Positions 34,374-42,860 of a stretch of 64,000 nucleotides of DNA are shown here, in pieces; the stretch's first letter is position 1; each line of letters starts with the position of its first letter. The position numbers and the translations under genes were made by a program. Below the pieces are notes generated by a model, which did not search any database, had not been told where the DNA came from, and saw only the letters and a list, made by a program, of their open reading frames with translations. Origin of the DNA: SIG607 sp036307305 (GTDB lineage Bacteria; Bacillota; Clostridia; Oscillospirales; Acutalibacteraceae); contig JAXJXV010000011.1 in the NCBI GenBank assembly GCA_036307305.1, positions 1 to 64,000 on the forward strand, written 5' to 3'.

Positions 34374-35663
34374 TCAACAATTTTCGCTTTTCATAAATAA
34401 TGTAACAGCTTTAACTACGTCGCTGTACATATAAAGAGAGCCAAGTGTCACCGTAGGCACATTATTATTTAAACTGTTAGTCAGCGACGCTTCCACGGCA
34501 TTTTGTATGTCATCATAAGCAGAAGCGTTGACACCCATTGATAAAAAAACGTCTCTGTACTCTTGTGACGGCAACGCTCTAGGATTGTCAGGTTTAATAC
34601 AGTAAACACAATCGGCTACTTTTGAAAGACATTTAGCAATGTAATTATAATCTTTATCCTTCATAACACCAGTTACAATATTCACTTTTTTGTTGCCGAA
34701 ATATTTCTTAATGCTTATAACGGCATTTTCAATTCCCTCGGGATTGTGTGCGCCATCAGCAATAACTACAGGGTTCGAACACAGCAGTTCAAACCGTGCC
34801 TTCCAAACTGTGTTTTTAAGTCCCGTTTTTAAGTTCTCATCAGTGATATTATACCCTATATCTTTTAAAAGCCTTACAGCGTTAATTACATTTACAGAAT
34901 TATATGGCTGATAACTTCCAAGTAAAGAAATTTCTATATTCATCAAATTTCCATAATCAAATACTGTTTTGTTTAAACTGTATTCTTTTACGTTTAGCAA
35001 ACTACCGTCAACAGTATTAAACGGACTATTCATATCTTTACATACAGATGCAATTACCTGACTAGCCTCGTTATTTTGACCGCACCACAAGCAAGGTGTA
35101 TTTTCTTTTATAATTCCTGCTTTTTCATAGGCAATTTCTTTGACTGTATTACCGAGAAAAGCAGTATGGTCAATAGATATACCCGTTATAACCGATAAAA
35201 CCGCATTGTTTATTATATTCGTAGCATCAAACCGTCCACCGAGACCGCATTCAAGCACAACTACATCACAGTTCTGTCTTGCAAAGTATTCAAAGGCTAC
35301 GGCAGTAATGATTTCAAATTCTGTGGGTTTATCACTCAAAGTATCTGCATACTGTTTTACGTATTCGGTAATTTCCGAAAGGGAGTCGTTGTCTATCATT
35401 TTACCGTTAACGGCAATACGCTCGTTAAACTCAACAATATACGGCGAAGTATAAAGACCTGTTTTTAAACCTGCTTCATTCAGCACCGTTGATAGCATAG
35501 CGCAAAAGGAACCTTTACCGTTTGTACCTGCAACGTGTATAAATTTCAGCCTGTTCTGTGGATTTCCCATCTTTTCACATAACTCGCCTATTCTTTCAAG
35601 TCCGGGCTTACAGAAAAAATTGCTAACAGAATGTATATAATCAAGAGTCTCTTTATAGTTCAT
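34374..35663 (-). CDS. folC: Folylpolyglutamate/dihydrofolate synthase
   Basis: A 429-aa Mur-ligase-type enzyme that adds glutamate to folates, retaining them in the cell, and usually also converts dihydropteroate to dihydrofolate. The P-loop is HVAGTNGKGSFCAMLS, followed by GLYTSPYIVEFNERI and VVLECGLGGRFDATNII; the C-terminal domain has VIADGAHNPEGI. Its start overlaps the stop of the folate transporter gene by 11 bases, so both are translated from the mRNA controlled by the THF riboswitch. Confidence 0.96.
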   Translation of the reverse strand: MNYKETLDYIHSVSNFFCKPGLERIGELCEKMGNPQNRLKFIHVAGTNGKGSFCAMLSTVLNEAGLKTGLYTSPYIVEFNERIAVNGKMIDNDSLSEITEYVKQYADTLSDKPTEFEIITAVAFEYFARQNCDVVVLECGLGGRFDATNIINNAVLSVITGISIDHTAFLGNTVKEIAYEKAGIIKENTPCLWCGQNNEASQVIASVCKDMNSPFNTVDGSLLNVKEYSLNKTVFDYGNLMNIEISLLGSYQPYNSVNVINAVRLLKDIGYNITDENLKTGLKNTVWKARFELLCSNPVVIADGAHNPEGIENAVISIKKYFGNKKVNIVTGVMKDKDYNYIAKCLSKVADCVYCIKPDNPRALPSQEYRDVFLSMGVNASAYDDIQNAVEASLTNSLNNNVPTVTLGSLYMYSDVVKAVTLFMKSENC

Positions 35664-36222
35664 ATTTTTCTCCCGTTAGTCTGTTAATCTGATTAACAAA
35701 TCCTTTATTCCTGAGAATAAACACAATTATCAGCCCCTCAGTTACTCCTACAATGATATAATTTATGCTCCGCATACCTAAAGTAAAAAACAAATCCATA
35801 GAGTACCACAGACTCAGTCCAATACTTTTAACAACCACCGAGCCAATCAAATGGGCAATAAAAACCGTAACAGAAACCTTAAAACCCAATTTCTTGTTTT
35901 TTAACACCCAAAATATTACGCCGCTTAAAAAACCTATCAATGCAGCGCCAAGCGTAAGCATAGGATTAATAACGTAGCCGCGCAAAATACAGCCTACAAT
36001 ATCAGCAATAATTCCCGTAACACATCCGCAAATGGGACCGAATAATACGCCCGATAGTATTATAGGCAGATTTTCAAAGCTAAACCTGAGATAGTCACCT
36101 ACGGGAATAGCTAAAAACTTACCGAAAACAAAGCTTATTGCTGAAAAAAGAGCAATTGTAATAAGAACTTTAAGATTTTTCAAATTGCTTACCGAAAACA
36201 AACCACAACATTTTTTTTGCAT
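35653..36222 (-). CDS. folT: ECF transporter S component, folate-type
   Basis: A 189-aa integral membrane protein with about six hydrophobic segments, including VGDYLRFSFENLPIILSGVLFGPICG and GCILRGYVINPMLTLGAALIGFLSG, typical of the FolT substrate-binding subunit of ECF transporters. It would capture folate and pair with a shared energising module encoded elsewhere. Position behind a THF riboswitch and overlap with folC fix the substrate as a folate with good confidence. AAGGAG precedes the ATG. Confidence 0.92.
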   Translation of the reverse strand: MQKKCCGLFSVSNLKNLKVLITIALFSAISFVFGKFLAIPVGDYLRFSFENLPIILSGVLFGPICGCVTGIIADIVGCILRGYVINPMLTLGAALIGFLSGVIFWVLKNKKLGFKVSVTVFIAHLIGSVVVKSIGLSLWYSMDLFFTLGMRSINYIIVGVTEGLIIVFILRNKGFVNQINRLTGEKYEL

Positions 36223-36276
36223 AAAAAACTCCTTTCCGCATACAGAAGGCAGAAAGAAGATACTTTAAAGCCTAAT

Positions 36277-36351
36277 GAAGCGGGATGCAAAACTCAGACC
36301 GCAATCAACGATTTTCGTCTGACAGACAACTCCCCGTTCTATCAGCACTTC
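36277..36351 (-). promoter_or_regulatory. Tetrahydrofolate riboswitch
   Basis: On the minus strand the leader of folT has the THF aptamer pattern: a closing GAAG/CTTC stem, an AGTGCTGATAG segment near the 5' end and the diagnostic TTGCATCCCGC at the 3' end. Nothing else is needed to explain the 75 bases between promoter and gene. It ends about 55 bases before the folT start, and a translational switch is likely because no clear terminator follows. Confidence 0.8.
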
Positions 36352-36384
36352 ACGCCTGAATTTTTACTCTTCAAATTTTTACTA

Positions 36385-36413
36385 ATTATAATCCCAAATA
36401 TTATTTATGTCAA
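36385..36413 (-). promoter_or_regulatory. Sigma-A promoter of folT-folC
   Basis: Minus-strand TTGACA (36408-36413), 17-bp spacer, TATAAT (36385-36390): full consensus, placing the transcript start just before the THF aptamer. Confidence 0.8.
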
Positions 36414-36515
36414 TATTTTTATAATTTTGTAGCACTTTTATTCGTAATTTCATAATATATAGTGAGTTTTAGATATTTTCAACTAAGGCTTGATTTATTT
36501 TAAGGAGGATTCATA

Positions 36516-37301
36516 ATGGCTGAAAATAATTTCAACGAAAATTGCCGAGAAGCTGTTTGTATCGATGCCGGAAGAGTTTACGATTCATGTTGTGACAGAG
36601 ATTGCCTTGAAGATTTAAGATGCTATCTTACCAGTCAAGACCAGAATATGATACAGTCAGCCGTAAATGTAAGACTTAAAAATGCAGAAGTACTTAACGT
36701 ATATGTAGACGTAGAACAGGTGAACTTTAACAAAGGCTTTTATTCCTGTGATTTAACATTTTTCTTCTTAGTGGAGCTTGATGTTTTTACTTCTCAGAAC
36801 ACCTTGCCGAATATTGTTAAAGGTATTTGCACGTTCAGTAAAAAGGTAATACTTTACGGTGGCGAAGGTAATGCGAAAATCTTCTCAAATATTACTTCAC
36901 TCAAAAATCCTGATACGCAGCTTAACGCTACTACCAATTTACCGAAGTGCGTAGTACAAACAGTTTCACCCGTACCGCTTTCTGCAAAAATATGCAAAAA
37001 AATCACCTGTTGCGAGAATGTATGTTGTATTCCCGATTGCATTTGCAGAGCTGTTGGCAACAATATTTGTACAACGCTAGACAGCGGAGAAAATGCTATT
37101 TACGTTACTTTAGGGTTATTTACAGTTGTTCAATTAATAAGAAACGTTCAGATGCTTGTACCCGTATACGATTTTTGTATACCTGAAAAGCAGTGCGACT
37201 GTAATTGCGGAGCAGTGACTCCGTGTGACGTATTCAGTAAAATAGATTTTCCAACCTCTGATTTTTTCCCTCCAAGTTCAAAGGACGATAACTGCTGTTA
37301 A
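36516..37301 (+). CDS. Cysteine-rich protein, possible spore coat component
   Basis: A 261-aa protein with 24 cysteines, concentrated in three clusters: the N-terminus (NENCREAVCIDAGRVYDSCC, then DRDCLEDLRC), the middle (CKKITCCENVCCIPDCICR) and the C-terminus (CDCNCGAVTPC, ending DDNCC). Between them are beta-rich segments such as NVRLKNAEVLNVYVDVEQV. There is no signal peptide or membrane helix. The VYDSC-DRDCLEDLR block recalls, from memory, uncharacterised clostridial proteins of spore-coat type; the function is inference. AAGGAGG precedes the ATG. Monocistronic, with a terminator. Confidence 0.75.
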   Translation: MAENNFNENCREAVCIDAGRVYDSCCDRDCLEDLRCYLTSQDQNMIQSAVNVRLKNAEVLNVYVDVEQVNFNKGFYSCDLTFFFLVELDVFTSQNTLPNIVKGICTFSKKVILYGGEGNAKIFSNITSLKNPDTQLNATTNLPKCVVQTVSPVPLSAKICKKITCCENVCCIPDCICRAVGNNICTTLDSGENAIYVTLGLFTVVQLIRNVQMLVPVYDFCIPEKQCDCNCGAVTPCDVFSKIDFPTSDFFPPSSKDDNCC

Positions 37302-37330
37302 AAAAGCGCCCCTTAAAACAGGGGCGTTTT
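37302..37330. terminator. Bidirectional terminator
   Basis: Stem CGCCCC/GGGGCG flanked by A and T tracts, between the Cys-rich gene and the convergent phosphohexomutase gene. Confidence 0.75.
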
Positions 37331-37335
37331 GCACA

Positions 37336-38811
37336 TCAGAAATTATTAAGCTTTAATTTTTCAAACCGAGATAAAAACGCTCTTAAAACAGCAATTATTT
37401 CTTCATTACCATCAATGACGTTACTTTCAAGATTTATAGGCATTACGGGGTCGTGAACGCTAAGTCGCAGTAAAAACCAACCTTCAGGTACGCATACACG
37501 TATTCCTTCTCTGTTGTCATCAGCAATACGCCAGTCTTTTTGTCCAGCCGCGAACTTCTCAAGCTCTTTAAGAACGTAGTTACCATACTCTTTAAAGTTA
37601 TCATCAATGATATCAAAGCGAAATTCCTGAGAAATGGCAGGACATTTAAGAGGCTTTAAAAGTTCGTCAATATCAGTACCCTTTGCAACCTCAATAACAA
37701 TCCTTGTTATCAAATATGCGCCGTCATCAAGAAAATAGTTTTCTCTAAGGGCGGCATGGCCTGAGGTTTCAATAGCGAGAGGCGAATTAATTCCCTCGTC
37801 ACAAAGCTGTATAGACTTATCAATTACGTTTCGGTAGCCTCTCTTATAACGATAATGCTTACAGCCAAGCACGTCCTCAATAAAGGCTTTAAGACCGTCT
37901 GACGTTACAGAGTCGGTAACTATCGTTGCGCCGGGATTTTCCTTAGAAACAATAGCACTGGCAAGAGCAATAAGTCGGTTGCGGTTAATTTCCTCTCCGA
38001 ATCTGTCAACACAACCTGCTCTGTCTACATCTGTATCAAAAATAATTCCAAGGTCGGCGTTGTTCTTAACAACGGCATTACAGATGCTCTCCATAGCTTT
38101 TTCATTTTCAGGATTTGGAATATGGTTAGGAAACATACCGTCAGGCTCTAAATACTGACTGCCGCTGATATCAGCGCCAAGTTTTGCCAACACGTCATAC
38201 GCATAAAAACCACCTGCGCCATTACCTGCATCAACAATAATATGATAATTTTTAAGTGGCTGTTCTTCTTCGGTCTTACCAACCGCATCACAGATTTTCT
38301 TTCTGAGCATTGCAGCATAATCAGACATAAAATCATACTTAGAGCAGTTGCCGACATTGTCTGAAATATAACTTGTTTTGTTTTCGGCAAGGTCTAAAAT
38401 TTCACCTATTTGAGTACCGTTCAATCCGCCGCTTCTTAAAAAGAACTTAATACCGTTACGGTCTGCGGGATGATGACTGGCAGTAATCTGTATAGCTGCA
38501 ATACAGTCAAGCATAACGGTAGTCATAAACATTGCAGGTGTAGAAGAAAGACCGCAATCAACTACGTTTACACCCGCATCAACAAGTGCCTTAATAACTG
38601 TTTTACAAATTCTGTCGGCAGAAATTCTGGAATCGTGTCCAACAGAAATCTTCATCTCATCAGCGCTTATACTAAGGCTGTCGGCAAGATAACAAACAAA
38701 AGCCGCAGATATATCATACACAGCTTCATCTGTGAGATTAATTACTTTTTCAAAAATATCACTTGCAACTCCTCTTATATCAGAGCCGCTTTTTAACAAA
38801 GAATAAGACAT
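37336..38811 (-). CDS. Phosphomannomutase/phosphoglucomutase family
   Basis: A 491-aa alpha-D-phosphohexomutase that interconverts hexose 1- and 6-phosphates. Domains in order: sugar-binding start SGSDIRGVASD, VGHDSRIS, the active-site serine loop ITASHHPADRNGIKFF, the magnesium site IIFDTDVDRAGCVD, the sugar loop ETSGHAALRE and the C-terminal phosphate-binding domain. The serine loop reads SHHP where most members have SHNP; Ser is retained. Mannose-phosphate specificity would supply GDP-mannose precursors, but this is not resolvable by sequence alone. Confidence 0.88.
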   Translation of the reverse strand: MSYSLLKSGSDIRGVASDIFEKVINLTDEAVYDISAAFVCYLADSLSISADEMKISVGHDSRISADRICKTVIKALVDAGVNVVDCGLSSTPAMFMTTVMLDCIAAIQITASHHPADRNGIKFFLRSGGLNGTQIGEILDLAENKTSYISDNVGNCSKYDFMSDYAAMLRKKICDAVGKTEEEQPLKNYHIIVDAGNGAGGFYAYDVLAKLGADISGSQYLEPDGMFPNHIPNPENEKAMESICNAVVKNNADLGIIFDTDVDRAGCVDRFGEEINRNRLIALASAIVSKENPGATIVTDSVTSDGLKAFIEDVLGCKHYRYKRGYRNVIDKSIQLCDEGINSPLAIETSGHAALRENYFLDDGAYLITRIVIEVAKGTDIDELLKPLKCPAISQEFRFDIIDDNFKEYGNYVLKELEKFAAGQKDWRIADDNREGIRVCVPEGWFLLRLSVHDPVMPINLESNVIDGNEEIIAVLRAFLSRFEKLKLNNF

Positions 38812-38849
38812 ACTACATCTCCTAAAACTTACAATCCACGGAGGGAAAA

Positions 38850-39131
38850 ATGCATATTAAAAAAATCAAAGTAAACACAAATAGCTTTCTTTACGAAATC
38901 AACGGTGCAGATATGCTATTAAACACCATAGAAAATTTATACGGTTATAATAACAAGCGCAACACACTGTATAGATACAACAATAAGTACTATCTTGAGT
39001 TATGCGGTTGTAATTTAAAAACCAACATTCCTAATACACAAAAGCATTTAAAAGGCATACTGGAGGAATACGGAAATCTCATTTGTAATAACGCTATAAG
39101 CAAAATTGGTTCAAAGCTTAAAGACTTTTGA
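38850..39131 (+). CDS. Small protein, possibly related to the MecA C-terminal domain
   Basis: A 93-aa protein with a strong CACGGAGGG ribosome binding site. The segment LYRYNNKYYLELCG resembles the substrate-adaptor MecA C-terminal domain, where a short strand of this form follows a helix; here a helix (ADMLLNTIENLYGY) precedes it, as in that domain. The acidic N-terminal half of MecA is absent. It could be a stand-alone adaptor for Clp proteolysis, but the similarity is a weak eye-level match. Its 3' end overlaps convergent rpe by 14 bases. Confidence 0.6.
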   Translation: MHIKKIKVNTNSFLYEINGADMLLNTIENLYGYNNKRNTLYRYNNKYYLELCGCNLKTNIPNTQKHLKGILEEYGNLICNNAISKIGSKLKDF

Positions 39132-39762
39132 TTTCCCTTACCCTTTCAGACATATTCTGCGCAGAAAAAATATAATTACCTGCTACTAAAACGTCAGCCC
39201 CTGCTTTCACAGCCAAAGGGGCTGTTTGGTCATTTATACCGCCGTCAACCTCAAGAAGAACCTGAAGTCCCTGTCGGTTGATTTCCTTTCTTAAGGCAGA
39301 TAACTTATCAAGAGCGCTAGGCATAAATTTCTGACCGCCAAAGCCAGGCTCAACTGACATAACGAGAACCATATCGCAAAGAGAAAGCAATGGAAAAATC
39401 TCTTCAGGCGCTGTACACGGTTTGATAGTAAGACAGGATTTGCACCCCAGTTCGCGTATTTTAAGAAGCGTTTCCTTACAATCAGAACCGGCTTCATAGT
39501 GAAAACCGAGATAGTCGGAAACTTTTGCAAATTCCTCAATATAACGGTGCGGTTTATCAATCATAAGATGAACGTCACAAGGAAGGCTTGTGTGTTTTTT
39601 TATAGAGCTGATTACGGGAACTCCAAAAGAGATATTAGGAACAAACACACCATCCATAACATCAAGATGAAGCATATCAACTCCTGCTTCTTCTAGTTTT
39701 TTTATATCGTCTTTAAGTTCAAGAAAATCGGCTGTCAAAACCGAGGGAGAAATTTTAACCAT
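39118..39762 (-). CDS. rpe: Ribulose-phosphate 3-epimerase
   Basis: A 214-aa TIM-barrel enzyme of the pentose phosphate pathway, interconverting ribulose-5-phosphate and xylulose-5-phosphate. Diagnostic motifs are KISPSVLTADFLEL, HLDVMDGVFVPNISFG with metal-binding residues, DVHLMIDKPHRYIEEF, VMSVEPGFGGQKFMP and LEVDGGINDQTA. Full length. In many Clostridia it lies in the rpe/thiN/prpC group, which is not present here. Confidence 0.97.
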   Translation of the reverse strand: MVKISPSVLTADFLELKDDIKKLEEAGVDMLHLDVMDGVFVPNISFGVPVISSIKKHTSLPCDVHLMIDKPHRYIEEFAKVSDYLGFHYEAGSDCKETLLKIRELGCKSCLTIKPCTAPEEIFPLLSLCDMVLVMSVEPGFGGQKFMPSALDKLSALRKEINRQGLQVLLEVDGGINDQTAPLAVKAGADVLVAGNYIFSAQNMSERVREIKSL

Positions 39763-39897
39763 CTAATCACCAACACAAAATATTATGTCTAATTTTAACT
39801 TAAAATCCCTGTATTGTCAATAGTTGAAGACAAATTTAGTCGCTATAGTCAAAATATATGCTGTTTTATCCAAAACAGTAATATTTAATTTTACTAG

Positions 39898-39926
39898 TTG
39901 AATAAAATCGCTGAATGTTGTATAAT
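39898..39926 (+). promoter_or_regulatory. Sigma-A promoter of lon
   Basis: TTGAAT (39898-39903), 17-bp spacer, TATAAT (39921-39926), 30 bases before the lon start. A partial CtsR-like half-site (AGTCAAA at about 39847) lies upstream, too weak to call. Confidence 0.7.
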
Positions 39927-39956
39927 AAATCGGTATAAATCTAATTGGAGGTAATT

Positions 39957-42287
39957 ATGTCGTTACTAAATTCACAGCAAAGTAAAATAATGCCGCTTCT
40001 TGCTCTAAGAGGATTAGTGGCTTTCCCAAATATGCCCATACATTTCGAAGTTGGAAGAACCGCATCCATTATTGCATTAAACAAATCTATGGATAAAGAC
40101 CAACTGATATTCCTTGTTTCTCAGAAAGATTTACGTGATGAAGAACCTGAAGTTGAGGCTCTTTATGAAATAGGTTGCGTTGCGCGTATCAGACAGTTTT
40201 TAAGACTTTCTGAAAAGACCGTAAAGGTAGTTTGCGAATGTCTTTACCGAGCCCAACGTGTAAATGCAAAAAAATCCGACGGTTGCTACATTGCCGAAAT
40301 TCATCTCGTAAGCGACACCGCTTCCCACCATACAGAAAAATACACAGAAGCTATAATTCGCAAAATTCACGATGAATTTGAAAAGTATGCCCTTTTATTA
40401 CCTACGGGTGTTTCTACAGAAGTAATGATGAACGTTGCCACAAGTGATGACTTAACAGAATTGTGTCACTATATCGCTTCTAATATTCCCGCCCCTTTTG
40501 ATGACAAGCAGTTTATCCTTGAACAATTAGAACCATACACAAGAGCGAAGATGCTTTTGAAACTCCTTTCCAAAGAGTGCGGTTTATTAAAAATAGATAA
40601 CAAAATCAGTGAAAGCGTTCGCGTTCAGATTGATGATAATCAGCGTGAATATTATCTAAAGGAACAGATGAAAGCAATAAGCGAAGAGCTTTACGGCGAT
40701 TCCTACGACGACACGGAGGATTACTATAATAGAATTGCCCTATTAAACGCTTCAATGTCAGTTAAAGAAAAGCTCAGCGCAGAGGTCGGCAAATTATCCA
40801 AAATGCCACCAGGTTCTCAGGAGTCTGCAGTAATCCGAAATTACCTTGATGAGTGTCTTTCTTTACCTTGGGATACAAGTACTCCTACAAAAAACGATTT
40901 AAAACGTTCCTCAAAAATTCTCGAAAAAGATTTTTACGGTATGAAGCAGGTTAAAGAGCGAATTCTTGAAATGCTTTCGGTTTACTCCCTCGTATCCGAT
41001 ATAAGCGGTCAGATTATCTGTCTTTACGGCCCTCCGGGTGTAGGAAAGACCTCTATCGCAAAATCAATTGCAGAATGTATGGGAAGAAATTATGCTCGTA
41101 TTGCTCTGGGCGGTATAAATGATGAGGCTGAAATCAGAGGTCATCGTAAAACCTACGTTGGCGCTATGGCAGGAAAAATCATATCCGCTATAAAACAGGC
41201 AAAGAGTAATAATCCACTTATACTCCTTGATGAGATTGACAAGCTTTCAACTAATTATAAGGGTGACCCCGCTTCCGCATTGCTTGAAGTGCTTGACCCT
41301 GAGCAAAACAGTACCTTTACAGACCATTATATTGATCTGCCTTTTGATTTGAGCAAGGTTGTATTTATAACCACCGCAAATTCACTGGATACTATCCCCT
41401 CTCCCTTGCGTGACAGACTGGAAATTATCGAGCTGTCCAGCTATACAAGAGAGGAAAAGTTCAACATTGCAAAAAAACATCTTTTGAAAAAGCAATTAAC
41501 ACGTCACGGTCTTACCGCTTCTATGTGTAAAATTACCGATAAGGCACTTTACGACCTTATTGATTTCTATACAAGAGAAGCTGGTGTCAGAGCATTAGAA
41601 CGCAAAATTGCAACTCTTTGCCGTAAAACCGCCAAGGAAATTGTTGAGAATCAGATTAAATCCATAAAAATAGATAGCGACAAGGTTACCGAGATGCTCG
41701 GACGCCACCGTTACCGTCCCGAAGAAATTCTTAACGATAACGAAGTCGGCGTTATTAACGGACTTGCATGGACGGCAGTTGGCGGTGAGTTAATGCAAAT
41801 TGAGGTTTCTGCAGTACCCGGCACAGGCAAACTTGAGCTAACAGGCTCTTTGGGTGACGTTATGAAAGAATCAGCCCACGCTGCGCTCACCTACGTGCGT
41901 TCACGCGCCGACCACTTAGGCATTGATTCAGATTTCTACAAAACTAAAGATATCCATATTCACGCTACCGAGTCAGCTATTCCAAAAGACGGACCGTCGG
42001 CGGGTGTAACAATGACGACTGCGCTTGTTTCCGCACTGACTGATAAGCCCGTAAGACGCGATATTGCTATGACAGGTGAGATTTCCATTCGTGGACGGGT
42101 GTTACCCATTGGCGGACTCAGAGAAAAATCCATTGCTGCATACAGAAGCGGTGTAAAAACCGTATTTATTCCTAAAGACAATCTTGCTGACCTGGATGAC
42201 GTCGACCAGATTGTTAAAGACCATCTTGAATTTATACCTGTAGGTAGTCAGGATGAGATTTTAGATAAGGCTTTGATACAACCATGA
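39957..42287 (+). CDS. lon: ATP-dependent protease Lon
   Basis: A 776-aa cytoplasmic AAA+ protease that degrades misfolded and regulatory proteins. The N-terminal substrate domain starts MPLLALRGLVAFPNMPIHFEVG. The ATPase has Walker A LYGPPGVGKTSIAKSIA and Walker B NPLILLDEIDKLS. The protease domain carries the catalytic Ser in PKDGPSAGVTMTTAL and the Lys in GGLREKSIAAYRSG. TTGGAGG precedes ATG 39957; the frame can be read four codons earlier into that site. It overlaps engB by four bases, the usual Firmicutes pair. Confidence 0.97.
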   Translation: MSLLNSQQSKIMPLLALRGLVAFPNMPIHFEVGRTASIIALNKSMDKDQLIFLVSQKDLRDEEPEVEALYEIGCVARIRQFLRLSEKTVKVVCECLYRAQRVNAKKSDGCYIAEIHLVSDTASHHTEKYTEAIIRKIHDEFEKYALLLPTGVSTEVMMNVATSDDLTELCHYIASNIPAPFDDKQFILEQLEPYTRAKMLLKLLSKECGLLKIDNKISESVRVQIDDNQREYYLKEQMKAISEELYGDSYDDTEDYYNRIALLNASMSVKEKLSAEVGKLSKMPPGSQESAVIRNYLDECLSLPWDTSTPTKNDLKRSSKILEKDFYGMKQVKERILEMLSVYSLVSDISGQIICLYGPPGVGKTSIAKSIAECMGRNYARIALGGINDEAEIRGHRKTYVGAMAGKIISAIKQAKSNNPLILLDEIDKLSTNYKGDPASALLEVLDPEQNSTFTDHYIDLPFDLSKVVFITTANSLDTIPSPLRDRLEIIELSSYTREEKFNIAKKHLLKKQLTRHGLTASMCKITDKALYDLIDFYTREAGVRALERKIATLCRKTAKEIVENQIKSIKIDSDKVTEMLGRHRYRPEEILNDNEVGVINGLAWTAVGGELMQIEVSAVPGTGKLELTGSLGDVMKESAHAALTYVRSRADHLGIDSDFYKTKDIHIHATESAIPKDGPSAGVTMTTALVSALTDKPVRRDIAMTGEISIRGRVLPIGGLREKSIAAYRSGVKTVFIPKDNLADLDDVDQIVKDHLEFIPVGSQDEILDKALIQP

Positions 42288-42859
42288 ATTACAACAAAAT
42301 AGAATACGAAAAATCCTTTGGAACTGCTTCTCAACTGACCGAATCAGACCTTCCTGAATTCTGTTTTTCAGGAAGGTCCAACGTCGGAAAATCATCGCTT
42401 ATTAATAAAATTGTAAACCGAAAATCCCTTGCAAGAGTCAGTTCTAACCCGGGGAAAACCGTTACCATTAATTTATTCAAACTGGATACTATACGTCTTG
42501 TTGACCTTCCTGGGTATGGCTATGCCAAAGTACCCTTCGGTGAACGCACACGTTGGTCTGACCTTATGGAAGGTTATTTTAAATCAGGCAGAAATATTAA
42601 GATGGTTTTTCAGCTTATTGATATGCGTCATCCTCCCAGTGATTTTGATTACTCAATGCTTGATTTTATGTGTCAGATGGGTATTCCTTATACCATTATT
42701 CTAACTAAATGCGATAAGCTGAATAAAACCGAATTCAGTAACCGTATGTCACTGATTAATAAGGAACTTGGCGAATTTGCGCAGGGTGTACAGATTATAC
42801 CTACATCCGCCTCTTCGGGACAGGGCATCAACGATATAAAAGCTATATTAGAGGAATAA
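42284..42859 (+). CDS. engB: Ribosome biogenesis GTPase YsxC/EngB
   Basis: A 191-aa essential GTPase in 50S subunit assembly. G1 is CFSGRSNVGKSSLINKI, G3 LVDLPGYGYAKVP, G4 ILTKCDKLNKTE, and the C-terminal SASSGQGINDIKAI provides G5. The ATGA overlap with lon indicates translational coupling. Confidence 0.97.
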   Translation: MNYNKIEYEKSFGTASQLTESDLPEFCFSGRSNVGKSSLINKIVNRKSLARVSSNPGKTVTINLFKLDTIRLVDLPGYGYAKVPFGERTRWSDLMEGYFKSGRNIKMVFQLIDMRHPPSDFDYSMLDFMCQMGIPYTIILTKCDKLNKTEFSNRMSLINKELGEFAQGVQIIPTSASSGQGINDIKAILEE

Positions 42860-42860
42860 A

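Noticed and set aside
39840..39860. CtsR or CIRCE heat-shock operator upstream of lon
   Set aside because: Only a single AGTCAAA-like half-site is visible, and no CIRCE inverted repeat.
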